A DNA stretch of 64,000 nucleotides from Malonomonas rubra DSM 5091. GTDB lineage: Bacteria > Desulfobacterota > Desulfuromonadia > Desulfuromonadales > Geopsychrobacteraceae. The position numbers and the translations under genes are program-made. This document shows positions 37,200 through 46,185 of this stretch, piece by piece. The first letter of the stretch is position 1; the number at the start of each line of letters is the position of its first letter. The stretch spans positions 1-64,000 of the forward strand of contig NZ_FQZT01000007.1 of NCBI RefSeq assembly GCF_900142125.1, given 5' to 3'. The notes below the pieces were generated by a model that saw only the letters and a list, made by a program, of their open reading frames with translations, made no database searches and was not told the origin of the DNA.

Positions 37200-37587
37200 A
37201 AAAGCTTCTTCACCCCTTCTCACATCAAGCCTAAGTATCAATTTAGACCTGATATGGCCTAGCAATATAAATTAATTGGTCAAACACAATCTTTTAGTAG
37301 CCAATTCTCTGTATCATTTTTTATTTGTAGCATCTGAGGTGATTTAGGCAAAGAAGACGCAGGCACCTTCCAAACAAATCTTAATTAACATACAAATTTC
37401 CTCGTTTTCAGAGAGTGCACAAGTTGCATATATAAAAATGCAAATTGTGCACTCTCTACCTGCAGAAATGGCTTCACAAGCGCTTCTTGCCTCTTTTTAG
37501 CTTCCTTTATAGCTAGCCCCAAGCTGGCACATGCTTTGCTTTAAGTATCAAGCCTAACAAAATCTGCGTTCGCAAAAAGGATGTATT
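37200..37587. other. 388-bp intergenic region before the pilin operon
   Basis: AT-rich, with no open frame of note. It contains the long palindrome listed below (37410-37457), and presumably the promoter of the pilin operon between that and 37588. No terminator with a T tail is visible after the formate dehydrogenase operon. Confidence 0.5.
37410..37457. repeat. Long inverted repeat, 20-bp arms
   Basis: Left arm 37410-37429 (AGAGAGTGCACAAGTTGCAT) and right arm 37438-37457 are complementary except for one mismatch, with an 8-nt AT loop (ATATAAAA). There is no following T tract. It could be a terminator of the upstream operon, a regulator-binding site, or a cruciform element. Confidence 0.8.
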
Positions 37588-38022
37588 ATGTCGAACAGAT
37601 GTGCAAACGACAACGGCTACACATTGGTAGAAGTGCTGATTGCTCTGACGATCTTCTCCGTCGGTCTGCTTGCAATTGCAGGATTACAGATCAACGCGAT
37701 CAGATATAATTCTGGATCAAACCTTCGCACATCGACAACCGCTATGGCGCAAGGAGTGATGGAGCAAGTTATGTCTCTCCCCAGCGATAATCCGCTGTTC
37801 CGAACAGCCGGTACTAATGTTGTTAGCATTGACCCAAACGATTCTGATGGCGATGGCGATGCGACAACCCTGAGACTTCAGGGGGCCGGCTTCTTTACAG
37901 CCAACTGGGTCGTTACAGTGGACTGGCAGGGGATTACCGGTCTCTCCAGGATTGATGTCAACGTGCAGGAGAATTCAGGGAGAACCATAACCCTGACAAA
38001 CTTCAAACGCTATAACCTGTAA
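37588..38022 (+). CDS. pilV: Type IV pilus minor pilin PilV
   Basis: A 144-residue type IV prepilin. It has a short basic leader ending in Gly10, then YTLVEVLIALTIFSVGLLAIAG with Glu at +5 of the mature protein. The PilD cleavage site is between Gly10 and Tyr11. It is a minor pilin priming pilus assembly together with PilW and PilX. The C-terminal domain is short and contains an Asp-rich DPNDSDGDGD loop that could bind calcium. AAAGGATG precedes the ATG. It is the first gene of the operon that continues through fimT. Confidence 0.88.
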   Translation: MSNRCANDNGYTLVEVLIALTIFSVGLLAIAGLQINAIRYNSGSNLRTSTTAMAQGVMEQVMSLPSDNPLFRTAGTNVVSIDPNDSDGDGDATTLRLQGAGFFTANWVVTVDWQGITGLSRIDVNVQENSGRTITLTNFKRYNL

Positions 38023-38043
38023 GCAAGCGAATCAAGGAGTCAT

Positions 38044-38946
38044 ATGCGTTGCGTTATCAATAATAATAAAGGCTTTACGCTAGTCGAACTTCTGGTTGTT
38101 ACGGTTGTAGCCGGGCTTGCAATTGTCGGCATGTATGCAACCTATTCATCAACACAAAAGACCACCGTAAACCAGGAAAACCTAGTTGATGTTCAGCAGA
38201 ACCTGCGAGTGTCCTTAAATCTGATCGACAAAGATATCAAGATGGCAGAGGCATTGGTTCCCGCAGGAACAACAGGGATTGCTGTCGGCTCAAACGCAAC
38301 AACCTTGAATCTGGTGACAGCGTCGGCCTTTTATGCTTTTGCTCGAATTGCTGACGATGAAGAAGTTACTTTAGCTGAAACATCGCAGCAGTTCGACATC
38401 AATGTCCCAACCAGTGTCGATCGTTTCGAGGTAGGAGACACTGTCAGAATTATCCGCCCTCAGGATGGCGCCCAGCCCTTCGACCCAGTCAATGACGCTT
38501 CGAACAACAATGAACTGCTGGTGACCGCGGTTGACAGAACGGGACCAACCATAACCATCGGCAACTTTTCCCATACCACCAGCTTACAGTACAAAGAGGG
38601 AGATATTATTGCTTTGGTCAACGATGCTAATGATGCTCCTGATCCATCAACCATCGTTTGGGATTTAAACGGTACCGACTTGCGCCGCAACGATGGTGAC
38701 AACGATGATGACGGAAGTGGTACTCTTGACGCAGATGAAACCGGTCCCGATATTATCGTCAACGATATCGCCAGCATCGCATTCGACTACCTACTTGAGG
38801 ATAGCACTGAAGTAACAGCACCAACGGCTGCCCAACTGGAGGATATTCGGGCAGTGCGTGTCACTTTGACGGCCAATGCCACTAGACAACTTGACGGTCA
38901 GGTCCGCGCACGCAGCCTTTCCAGCATCACCTATTTGCGCAATTGA
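38044..38946 (+). CDS. pilW: Type IV pilus minor pilin PilW
   Basis: A 300-residue prepilin (cleavage after Gly10, then FTLVELLVVTVVAG). PilW-like length and composition, with a large beta-rich C-terminal part and an Asp-rich loop (NDDDGSGTLDADETG near 225). AAGGAG lies upstream. It starts 22 nt after pilV and its stop overlaps the region of the next start. Confidence 0.88.
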   Translation: MRCVINNNKGFTLVELLVVTVVAGLAIVGMYATYSSTQKTTVNQENLVDVQQNLRVSLNLIDKDIKMAEALVPAGTTGIAVGSNATTLNLVTASAFYAFARIADDEEVTLAETSQQFDINVPTSVDRFEVGDTVRIIRPQDGAQPFDPVNDASNNNELLVTAVDRTGPTITIGNFSHTTSLQYKEGDIIALVNDANDAPDPSTIVWDLNGTDLRRNDGDNDDDGSGTLDADETGPDIIVNDIASIAFDYLLEDSTEVTAPTAAQLEDIRAVRVTLTANATRQLDGQVRARSLSSITYLRN

Positions 38947-38966
38947 TCACAGAGAAAGCGAAGGTT

Positions 38967-39509
38967 ATGTTGATAAAACAAATCCCCCAAAAAGCTCCGC
39001 ACCATTTGACACCGCTGGTTCAAAATCAAAGGGGCTCAATCTTAATTATCGCGATGCTCCTGCTGGCAATCATGAGTGTTCTCGGGACAGTACTGATGTC
39101 AACGTCGACAACAGAAATTCAAATTTCTGGAAACTATCGCAATAAGCAGGAAAGCTTTTATGTTGCCGACCGCGCCTTAGAATACTCCATGCGGAGTGCT
39201 TCAGATTTTTCAGGAACGGTTGATCTCTACAACGACCAAAACACGTCACTTGCAACCCCAACTCTTCACCGCAATCTGATTGAGCTGGGCAATGGCGGCC
39301 TGGAGGCAAGTACAATTACCACCACGGATGATCGCAATTCCGTCACTTTTATCAATGCGGGACCTCCGCCTGTCGGCTCTGGCTCGGATGCATCCCTGTT
39401 TGAAGCACGTAATTATGTTGGCAATGCTGTCGGCCTGTTCCCAATCAACACCAACAATCCTTCGCGTACCGAGTTGAGGTCGCAATTTGCCAAAATTGTA
39501 CCTAAATAA
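38967..39509 (+). CDS. pilX: Pilus assembly protein PilX-like
   Basis: A 180-residue protein. After a 22-residue leader there is NQRGSILIIAMLLLAIMSVLGT, the PilX_N signature, where a prepilin-like membrane helix follows RG without the usual Glu at +5. A coil with ESFYVADRALEYS follows. I chose ATG 38967 (AAGG upstream); a TTG at 38943 overlapping the pilW stop is the alternative. It lies between pilW and a small secreted protein. Confidence 0.8.
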   Translation: MLIKQIPQKAPHHLTPLVQNQRGSILIIAMLLLAIMSVLGTVLMSTSTTEIQISGNYRNKQESFYVADRALEYSMRSASDFSGTVDLYNDQNTSLATPTLHRNLIELGNGGLEASTITTTDDRNSVTFINAGPPPVGSGSDASLFEARNYVGNAVGLFPINTNNPSRTELRSQFAKIVPK

Positions 39510-39534
39510 AATGCCAGTCAGCATGGAGATTGAC

Positions 39535-39915
39535 ATGAAAAAACTATCCTTCGTTCTTCTGTTTTTACTCTTTGTTCTCGTCATCGGTGCTCATGCCGAC
39601 AAACGCCCAGAAAACCTTCTTGCTTACGATCAGGATGTAAGCTACGAGGGACCGTTCGACACTAAGGGTATTTTCAAACGCAGTGAACGGAAAAAAATCT
39701 GGTATCCGAGTAAGCGCTTCCAGACGGTTCGTCAGATCCGTTGTGCTGAAGCCTACCTGGCACTGCAAGAAGGAACCTGGACTGGCAACTTGGGTGATAA
39801 TGGCCAGTGCCTGGATCCAGGAGAAGGGAAGGATTGGGTCACAGGGAATTACCTGAATTTCCTTCGGCAAAAGACTATCCACAAAAGCAGCCTGAATGAT
39901 AATTCTGAGGATTAG
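39535..39915 (+). CDS. 126-residue secreted protein resembling a PilY1 N-terminal segment
   Basis: A small exported protein. The signal peptide MKKLSFVLLFLLFVLVIGAHA is followed by a region (YDQDVSYEGPFDTKGIFKR, then IRCAEAYLALQEGTWTGNL, GNYLNFLRQ) that is similar in order to the stretch found after the MIDAS site in many Geobacter-type PilY1 proteins. Here it is a separate gene, and the PilY1 next door carries calcium-repeat sequence in that position instead. This homology is my inference from remembered patterns. GGAG lies 6 nt before ATG 39535. It ends 28 nt before pilY1 and probably functions with it. Confidence 0.6.
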   Translation: MKKLSFVLLFLLFVLVIGAHADKRPENLLAYDQDVSYEGPFDTKGIFKRSERKKIWYPSKRFQTVRQIRCAEAYLALQEGTWTGNLGDNGQCLDPGEGKDWVTGNYLNFLRQKTIHKSSLNDNSED

Positions 39916-39943
39916 TACGAATCCCCCGAAAGGAGAAATAGTT

Positions 39944-42900
39944 ATGAAATACAACCCTTTGATTATCATATTCGGCATGCTGCTCCTGCTTCCCCAGGTC
40001 GGTTACAGCGCCCAAGATTCCTATATCGGCGATACCGCTATATACGGGGGTGCTTCAGTTACATTGCAACCAAATGTGCTGATCGTTTTCGACACCTCGG
40101 GAAGTATGGATGATGAGATAGATGTTCAAGTCTGCCAGCCAGACGTCGACTCGGACGGGGTTATCGATGAGTCCGACAACTGCCCGACGGTTGCCAACGC
40201 CACGCAGACCGATACCGATAACGACGGTATCGGCGATCTGTGTGATGACAACACAACCTTCCCCGACACTGATGGCGACGGTGTCACCGACGATACCGAT
40301 AACTGCAAAGTAACCTCCAATGCCGACCAAGCAGACAGTGACGGCGATGGTATCGGTGACGCCTGCGAAGTCGGCTCCGGCGGCTATAACAAAGACACCG
40401 ATTACACCGCCATGACCTCGAGTGAGTTCTGCGGTGATGGCGGTGGCAGAAGGGATCCGCCATGGGCTGCCGAGGCTTGCCAACGCAACAAGGTTTACCG
40501 TTGCCGCGACGATGAGTGGGACCAGAATGGCTTCTGCAGCCAATGGGACAGAGTTGAAAACATCGATTATTCGGATATCGATTGCAATGATCAGGAAGAC
40601 GCCTTGAGTGAGCAAGGTACACTTGTTGATGATGTCCGCTTTGACGAAGACGGCAACTGCGATGGTTCCAGAAGCTCACGCTATTACGCCACTGGCAACT
40701 GGGTTGACTGGTATAGCCTGGTCACTATTGGCGATGCAGGTGGCGGCGCTTCGGGCTCCGGCGACGACTATAACAGTGGCTCCACCCAAATCTGCTCGAC
40801 GACCCAGGAACGCAAAAACGACGTCGCCGAAAACGTTGTCTCTGACCTGATCGAGAGCACGGGCGGGGTCAATTTCGGCATCATGCGCTTTAACTCGAGT
40901 TCCGGCGGCACTTTCATGACTGTATCGGTCGATGGCCAGAACTATGAAACAACCATCAAAAATATGGATGAGATTCACACCGGCACGACCACCAACCGGG
41001 AAGCTCTGGTAGACATCGCCTCCAACATGCCGGCCTCGGGATATACCCCGCTTGGCGAAACCCTGTACGAAGCGATGCGCTATTTCAGCGGCGGCAATAA
41101 ATACTTTGCGGGTTCCGGTTCCTACACCTCGCCAATCACTGCCAGTTGCCAGCCGAACTATATCATCTTGATGACCGACGGTATGGCGACTTCCGATAGC
41201 AGCGTCCCCAGCCTAAGCTGCGGCGGCGATGACAACGTCGATTGCGACGGTGACGGCAGGAGCGATGATGGCGACGACGATTCCCTCGACGATGTTGCCT
41301 GGTACCTGTACAACACCGACTTGTCCGACTTCAACGGCACCCAGAACGTTAAAACCTATACTATCGGCTTCGGCCTGGGAGGAGGTGACAGCGACGCTGT
41401 TGACCTGCTGCAAGACACCGCCGACAACGGCCAGGGAGCCAATGCCGGGCAAGGGAAATCCTACCTGGCATCATCATACCAAGAGCTAACGAGTGCCCTC
41501 TCGGCGATTATCGGCGAAGTTCTCGACCAGAGTTCCGCTTTTGTCGCTCCGGTGGTACCAACCAGCCCGGAAAACAAAGTTTACAGTGGTCAACGCATCT
41601 ATCTTGGCTTTTTCAAGCCACAGATCACTGGCGACTGGTATGGCAACCTGAAAAAATTCGGCCTCGACAATAACGGAGAAGTACTGGATAAAAACGGCAA
41701 CGAAGCGACTGACGCCAACGGTGCCTTCCTGCCGGAATCTGTGTCCTACTGGGGAACTGCAACAGACGCAGGCAACGTTGAGGAAGGGGGCATCGGGGGC
41801 ATCCTGAACAATCGGGTTTTATCGACCCGCAATATCTACACCTACACTGGTACAACAGCGGCCCTCACCGACAGTAGCAATGCCCTGACGACAAGCAATA
41901 CCGCATTGACCTTTGCCGACTTTGATGTTGCATCCGATGTCCGCAAAGATGAAATCATCAACTACGTCTACGGTTACGACGTCTACGGGATCAATCCCAG
42001 CGTTGGCCGGGAGTGGGTGATGGGTGATATTCTCCACTCCAAACCGGCGATCCAGACCTACAACAGTTATGCACTCAGCAGTGAAGCTGATCCGAATGTC
42101 AACAAAACCGTTATTTATGTCGGCAGCAACGACGGCCAACTGCATGCGTTCAGCGATGCGAACGGCAGCGAACTCTGGTCTTTTGTTCCGCCATCGGTTC
42201 TGCCTAACTTGCAGAATCTGGGCAACAACGCAATCCATGAATATTTTATGGATGGTAGTCCAGCTCTTTATGTCTTTGATTATGATGGTGACGGTAATAT
42301 CGGCCCAGGACCTGAGAGTGGCGACACTGATCCGACCGGGGTCACTGATGCGGGTGCCAACGACAAAGTCATCATGGTTGTCAGCATGCGACGTGGCGGC
42401 GGCATCGATACCCTCGATGCAGCAACCAGTCGCGGATCCTACTATGCGCTCGACGTCACCAATCCACTCTCCCCACAATTCCTCTGGGAGATCGACTCGA
42501 CAACGACCGGATTCTCAGAATTGGGCGAGACCTGGTCTGATGCAGTCATCGGCAAAATCCGCCTGAACGGCAGTGACAAGATCGTCGCTTTTATAGGTGC
42601 AGGCTACGACAATAACGAAGACCTGCGCTTTGGCAACACCCAACTGTTCCCGGACAACACAACTACGGCGACGTCAACAATTTTGCCGACCGCGGATGCC
42701 AACGACGTGACCAGTTCTGGTAGTAGTGCACAGGTCAATCCAAAGGGACGAGGGATCTATGTCATTGAATTAGCGACTGTCAGCTACCCGACAATTTCTC
42801 CCTTCTTGCCGACTGTTGCAGTAAACACCAGTCCGCAAAAACTCTGGGAGTACGTTTACGATGCCGACCGTGAAGACTCAAATCTCGATGCATACGATCC

Positions 42901-43825
42901 TGGTAACAATCCGAAATATTCTTTTGTCGCAACCATCGCTACGCTCGACTCTGATTTTGACGGCTATATCGACCGACTCTACTCAGGAGATACTGGCGGC
43001 AATATGTGGCGTTTCGATATCGGTGACAAAACATCAACAAGCGCATGGGATGCCACCAAAATTTTCAGCGCCAATCCCAGCGATGTTGCCAACAGCGATG
43101 AGGATCCGGCAACCAATGGTCGAAAAATTTTCTATCGTCCGTCAATTGTTCAAGAGCCTGGCTACGTTGGTGTTTATTTCGGCACTGGCGACCGCGCCCA
43201 CCCGCTGAACAAAGCAGTGATTGATCGCCTTTATGCCGTGTACGACCGGGGGAATATTACCTCGGCAAGAACCGAAGAGCACCTGGTCAACGTAACCGAA
43301 GATAACCTGCAATCTGCCAGCCCTGGTATAGGTGTAGTCAACTCAACTCTGCTAGCCCTCAGCAGCACCAGCAATTATGGCTGGTTCATCAAACTCGATC
43401 TGCTGGATGGAGAAAAAGTCCTCTCCAACCCGATTGTTTTCAATAAGGTAGCCTACTACACGACCTTTACCGCCAACGTCCCTTCGGATGATCCTTGCGA
43501 ACAAGGGCAGTTGGGTATCGGCAGACTTTATGCGGTAGATTACAAAACAGGTGAAGCGGTATTCAATTTCGACTTGACCAACGATGTTGCTGATGAAGAT
43601 TCCTACGCTGAAAATGAGAATGAGCGTGCCATAGCGGGTGGCGGAAAGATCCTACGCCGCAGCGACCGGGTGAAAACTATCGGTTCGGGAATTCCTTCCG
43701 GCGCAGTTGTTGTCGTACGTGAGGATGGCACCTCCAGCGCTCTAATTGGCTGTGGTGGTGGTCTTTGCGGCGGCGAGACCAAGGGCGGTGGGACTGCAGT
43801 TCCCATCTACTGGATGATGGAATAA
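39944..43825 (+). CDS. pilY1: PilY1-type pilus tip adhesin with TSP3 calcium repeats
   Basis: A 1293-residue exported protein. A signal peptide (about 1-23) precedes a von Willebrand A domain with MIDAS DTSGS at 50-54. Thrombospondin type 3-like Asp-rich repeats (67-141, DxDxDG units with paired Cys) interrupt it, and the rest of the vWA domain follows (FGIMRFN; ILMTDG; TYTIGF). The C-terminal 700 residues are the PilY1 beta-propeller, with an EF-hand-like DYDGDGNIGPG calcium loop near 779. PilY1 sits at the pilus tip, controls extension/retraction and senses surfaces. AAAGGAG precedes the ATG. The TSP3 insertion inside vWA is unusual. Confidence 0.9.
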   Translation: MKYNPLIIIFGMLLLLPQVGYSAQDSYIGDTAIYGGASVTLQPNVLIVFDTSGSMDDEIDVQVCQPDVDSDGVIDESDNCPTVANATQTDTDNDGIGDLCDDNTTFPDTDGDGVTDDTDNCKVTSNADQADSDGDGIGDACEVGSGGYNKDTDYTAMTSSEFCGDGGGRRDPPWAAEACQRNKVYRCRDDEWDQNGFCSQWDRVENIDYSDIDCNDQEDALSEQGTLVDDVRFDEDGNCDGSRSSRYYATGNWVDWYSLVTIGDAGGGASGSGDDYNSGSTQICSTTQERKNDVAENVVSDLIESTGGVNFGIMRFNSSSGGTFMTVSVDGQNYETTIKNMDEIHTGTTTNREALVDIASNMPASGYTPLGETLYEAMRYFSGGNKYFAGSGSYTSPITASCQPNYIILMTDGMATSDSSVPSLSCGGDDNVDCDGDGRSDDGDDDSLDDVAWYLYNTDLSDFNGTQNVKTYTIGFGLGGGDSDAVDLLQDTADNGQGANAGQGKSYLASSYQELTSALSAIIGEVLDQSSAFVAPVVPTSPENKVYSGQRIYLGFFKPQITGDWYGNLKKFGLDNNGEVLDKNGNEATDANGAFLPESVSYWGTATDAGNVEEGGIGGILNNRVLSTRNIYTYTGTTAALTDSSNALTTSNTALTFADFDVASDVRKDEIINYVYGYDVYGINPSVGREWVMGDILHSKPAIQTYNSYALSSEADPNVNKTVIYVGSNDGQLHAFSDANGSELWSFVPPSVLPNLQNLGNNAIHEYFMDGSPALYVFDYDGDGNIGPGPESGDTDPTGVTDAGANDKVIMVVSMRRGGGIDTLDAATSRGSYYALDVTNPLSPQFLWEIDSTTTGFSELGETWSDAVIGKIRLNGSDKIVAFIGAGYDNNEDLRFGNTQLFPDNTTTATSTILPTADANDVTSSGSSAQVNPKGRGIYVIELATVSYPTISPFLPTVAVNTSPQKLWEYVYDADREDSNLDAYDPGNNPKYSFVATIATLDSDFDGYIDRLYSGDTGGNMWRFDIGDKTSTSAWDATKIFSANPSDVANSDEDPATNGRKIFYRPSIVQEPGYVGVYFGTGDRAHPLNKAVIDRLYAVYDRGNITSARTEEHLVNVTEDNLQSASPGIGVVNSTLLALSSTSNYGWFIKLDLLDGEKVLSNPIVFNKVAYYTTFTANVPSDDPCEQGQLGIGRLYAVDYKTGEAVFNFDLTNDVADEDSYAENENERAIAGGGKILRRSDRVKTIGSGIPSGAVVVVREDGTSSALIGCGGGLCGGETKGGGTAVPIYWMME

Positions 43826-43828
43826 ACC

Positions 43829-44782
43829 ATGAAGCTTTCTGCCCTTTTTTTGGCGTTAGCCTCAGTGTTTCTGCTATCTGCCTGTCAGGACAATAGCCAG
43901 TCTAGTCAATCCGAAAAGCGAGAACCGGCCTCTGCCTTACAAGCTCTTCAGCTGGATAAGGTATCCATAAAGGAGGGAATCGGCTCTAACGAGGCTAACC
44001 TGGATCTCATCATAGAGCCGGTTCCTCTGACATCGGCCGATCATGCAGAAGCGTTATTGCGAAACTGTAATGAAGAAATCAGTTACCAATGGTCTGTCAA
44101 CAGCCAGATAATGGCCGATTACACTACCGATTCACTTGATAGAGAGACGTTTCGGCAAGGAGATATCATAGAGTTAACAGTCACTTGTGGAAATTTTTCG
44201 CTGACAGCTGAGACTACGGTAAAAAATGGCCCTCCTTCCATTGCAGCTGTCAAATTTGAAGACCCGGTGCTGGAGGCTGGAAAAGATTTGACCGTTATTC
44301 CTTCTGCAATAGATTATGATGATGATCCAATCGACTACAGTTACGAGTGGAAGATCAATGGCATCATTCAAGAAGAGGTAACTGGTCCAACCCTTCCCGG
44401 TGAGCTATTGACCAAAGGAACAGAAGTGCAGCTAGCGGTGACTGCTTACGATGGAATCACCAGTGGAGCTACCTTTCAGGGGCTGGGAATGGTTATCCCA
44501 AACTCGCCTCCCGTAATTACTTCCCAACCACCGCCGCTGATGTCAGCACAATATGTTTATCAGGTCGAAGTTGATGATCCCGATGATGATGCCTTGTATT
44601 ATCGACTAAGTAAGGGCCCGGAAGGGATGGCTATAGATGCAACCAGTGGTGTTCTGACATGGAGCGTCACCCAGAGCACCCCTCGTGCAATCTACGAGAT
44701 CGAAGTCACCGTTGCAGACAACGAAGACGCTCAAGCCAGGCAGTCTTTCAGCCTTTCACTAGTTGACGAGGAGCGGCAATAA
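43829..44782 (+). CDS. Lipoprotein with Ig/cadherin-like domains, pilin operon
   Basis: A 317-residue lipoprotein (lipobox LSAC, Cys19). The mature part has a Gln/Ser-rich linker and then repeated Ig/cadherin-like beta domains, with a YDDDPIDYSYEWKING pattern and YQVEVDDPDDDALYYRLSKGPEGM, a putative-Ig (He_PIG-like) domain with calcium-binding DPDDD. It lies 3 nt after pilY1, with GGAATAA upstream, so it is translationally coupled. Role unknown; it might anchor PilY1 or the minor-pilin complex at the outer membrane. Confidence 0.8.
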   Translation: MKLSALFLALASVFLLSACQDNSQSSQSEKREPASALQALQLDKVSIKEGIGSNEANLDLIIEPVPLTSADHAEALLRNCNEEISYQWSVNSQIMADYTTDSLDRETFRQGDIIELTVTCGNFSLTAETTVKNGPPSIAAVKFEDPVLEAGKDLTVIPSAIDYDDDPIDYSYEWKINGIIQEEVTGPTLPGELLTKGTEVQLAVTAYDGITSGATFQGLGMVIPNSPPVITSQPPPLMSAQYVYQVEVDDPDDDALYYRLSKGPEGMAIDATSGVLTWSVTQSTPRAIYEIEVTVADNEDAQARQSFSLSLVDEERQ

Positions 44783-44783
44783 C

Positions 44784-45293
44784 ATGTTGACCGACAATAA
44801 AGGCTTCACCCTAATGGAATTGGTCGTGGCCGTAGCTATTTTGGCTATTCTAGCAGGGCTCTCTCTTCCCCCTCTTATGCAATGGCTCAGCCGCGCCGAC
44901 TACCGAGAGGTATCGCAACAAGTTTTACAGGCATTAAGGTTGGGGCAAAGCCAATCAGCAGCAAGGAATCGCGAATACCGAGTCGTTTTTGACCTAAATG
45001 ATGATGACGCTACGGTATGTTATCAGGTGCTGGAGGGAAACCGTGCTTCAAATAGCACGTCCTTCAGTACAGTAGTAATGACCGGTGAAGATTCCAGTTT
45101 GCCTGCAACGGTGGTCCTGCGTGGCAATGCTAATTGTCTGGGCACCGCTGATATTACTTTTGATTTTAACCCGGACGGCACCAGCAGTGCAGGGGTTATC
45201 TGTATTATGGACTCACACCTTCTGGCGACCGGAGATGAAAAATTTAAAGTCAGAATTGACAATCAGAATACCGGAAAAGCGATAATTGAATAG
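44784..45293 (+). CDS. fimT: GspH/FimT-type pseudopilin
   Basis: A 169-residue prepilin-like protein. Cleavage is after Gly7, then FTLMELVVAVAILAILAGLSLP, and the GspH/FimT core follows (REVSQQVLQALRLGQSQSAARNREYRV). It probably joins PilV-W-X in the priming complex. Ends with a strong terminator. GAGGAG lies upstream; it starts 1 nt after the lipoprotein stop. Confidence 0.85.
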   Translation: MLTDNKGFTLMELVVAVAILAILAGLSLPPLMQWLSRADYREVSQQVLQALRLGQSQSAARNREYRVVFDLNDDDATVCYQVLEGNRASNSTSFSTVVMTGEDSSLPATVVLRGNANCLGTADITFDFNPDGTSSAGVICIMDSHLLATGDEKFKVRIDNQNTGKAIIE

Positions 45294-45357
45294 GGGTACT
45301 TCCCTCTCGTCGATAATATACTCTTTCGTTCCACAGCTTACATGTCAGGCATCACCA

Positions 45358-45387
45358 CGGGGCTGCAAATGCAGCCCCGTTTTTTTT
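45358..45387 (+). terminator. Terminator of the pilin operon
   Basis: CGGGGCTGC (45358-45366) pairs with GCAGCCCCG (45371-45379) around AAAT, followed by eight T (45380-45387). Confidence 0.93.
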
Positions 45388-45465
45388 CACAAAAAAGCAT
45401 TCCCCCTGCCGCCATCAGCGTCTATCATGCGTGCTGTTGTTTTTGCTGTCTGAAATGATGTTGCC

Positions 45466-46122
45466 ATGCTCGACTTGAAATCTGTTTACCAACGCCTTTT
45501 TGACTATTATGGCCCTCGTCATTGGTGGCCTGCCGATACTCCTTTTGAGATGGCGGTTGGCGCTATCTTGACGCAAAACACCAACTGGAAAAATGTCGAG
45601 CAGGCGATCGGCAATCTCAAACAGGCAAATGTGCTTGACTGTCATTCTGTCGCTGGGCTACCTGTTGCCAGGCTGGAGGAATTTATCCGTCCGTCCGGTT
45701 TCTTCCGCCAGAAAGCTGAACGTCTGAGGCTTTTCAGCCAACACTTGCTCGATCACCACCAAGGCAGCCTCGACATTCTTTTGCAGCAACCACTGAACCT
45801 TGCCCGCGAAGAACTCCTGAGCCTCAAAGGAGTCGGCCCGGAGACCGCCGATTCGATCCTGCTCTATGCCGGAGATCTTCCTTCCTTTGTTGTCGATGCC
45901 TACACCGGTCGTTTGTTCAGCCGCCTGGGAGTGCTGCACGGAAAAGAAAAATACGCTGAAATTCGTGACTTTTTCATGGCTAATCTCCCTGAAAACAGCG
46001 AGCTCTACAACGAATTTCACGCACTGATCGTGATGCAATGCAAAGAGCACTGCCGAAAAAAACCTTTGTGTGAAACCTGTCCACTGGCCGACGACTGCGC
46101 ACACCAGCAACAGAATCCTTGA
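45466..46122 (+). CDS. Endonuclease III-like DNA glycosylase
   Basis: A 218-residue HhH-GPD protein with a C-terminal 4Fe-4S motif (Cys-X5-Cys-X2-Cys-X5-Cys, around 193-209). The helix-hairpin-helix is LKGVGPETADSILL; in E. coli Nth the corresponding lysine gives lyase activity, and here it is Glu, suggesting a monofunctional glycosylase. The catalytic Asp is in VVDAYTGR. It belongs to the 'endonuclease III domain' relatives. No clear ribosome site is seen. It stands alone, upstream of the GT39 gene. Confidence 0.88.
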   Translation: MLDLKSVYQRLFDYYGPRHWWPADTPFEMAVGAILTQNTNWKNVEQAIGNLKQANVLDCHSVAGLPVARLEEFIRPSGFFRQKAERLRLFSQHLLDHHQGSLDILLQQPLNLAREELLSLKGVGPETADSILLYAGDLPSFVVDAYTGRLFSRLGVLHGKEKYAEIRDFFMANLPENSELYNEFHALIVMQCKEHCRKKPLCETCPLADDCAHQQQNP

Positions 46123-46185
46123 TCGTAAACGCTGGCTGGGGTAATTTCGGCAGGATCACTTAACTAATGAAGATGGAATGCAATC

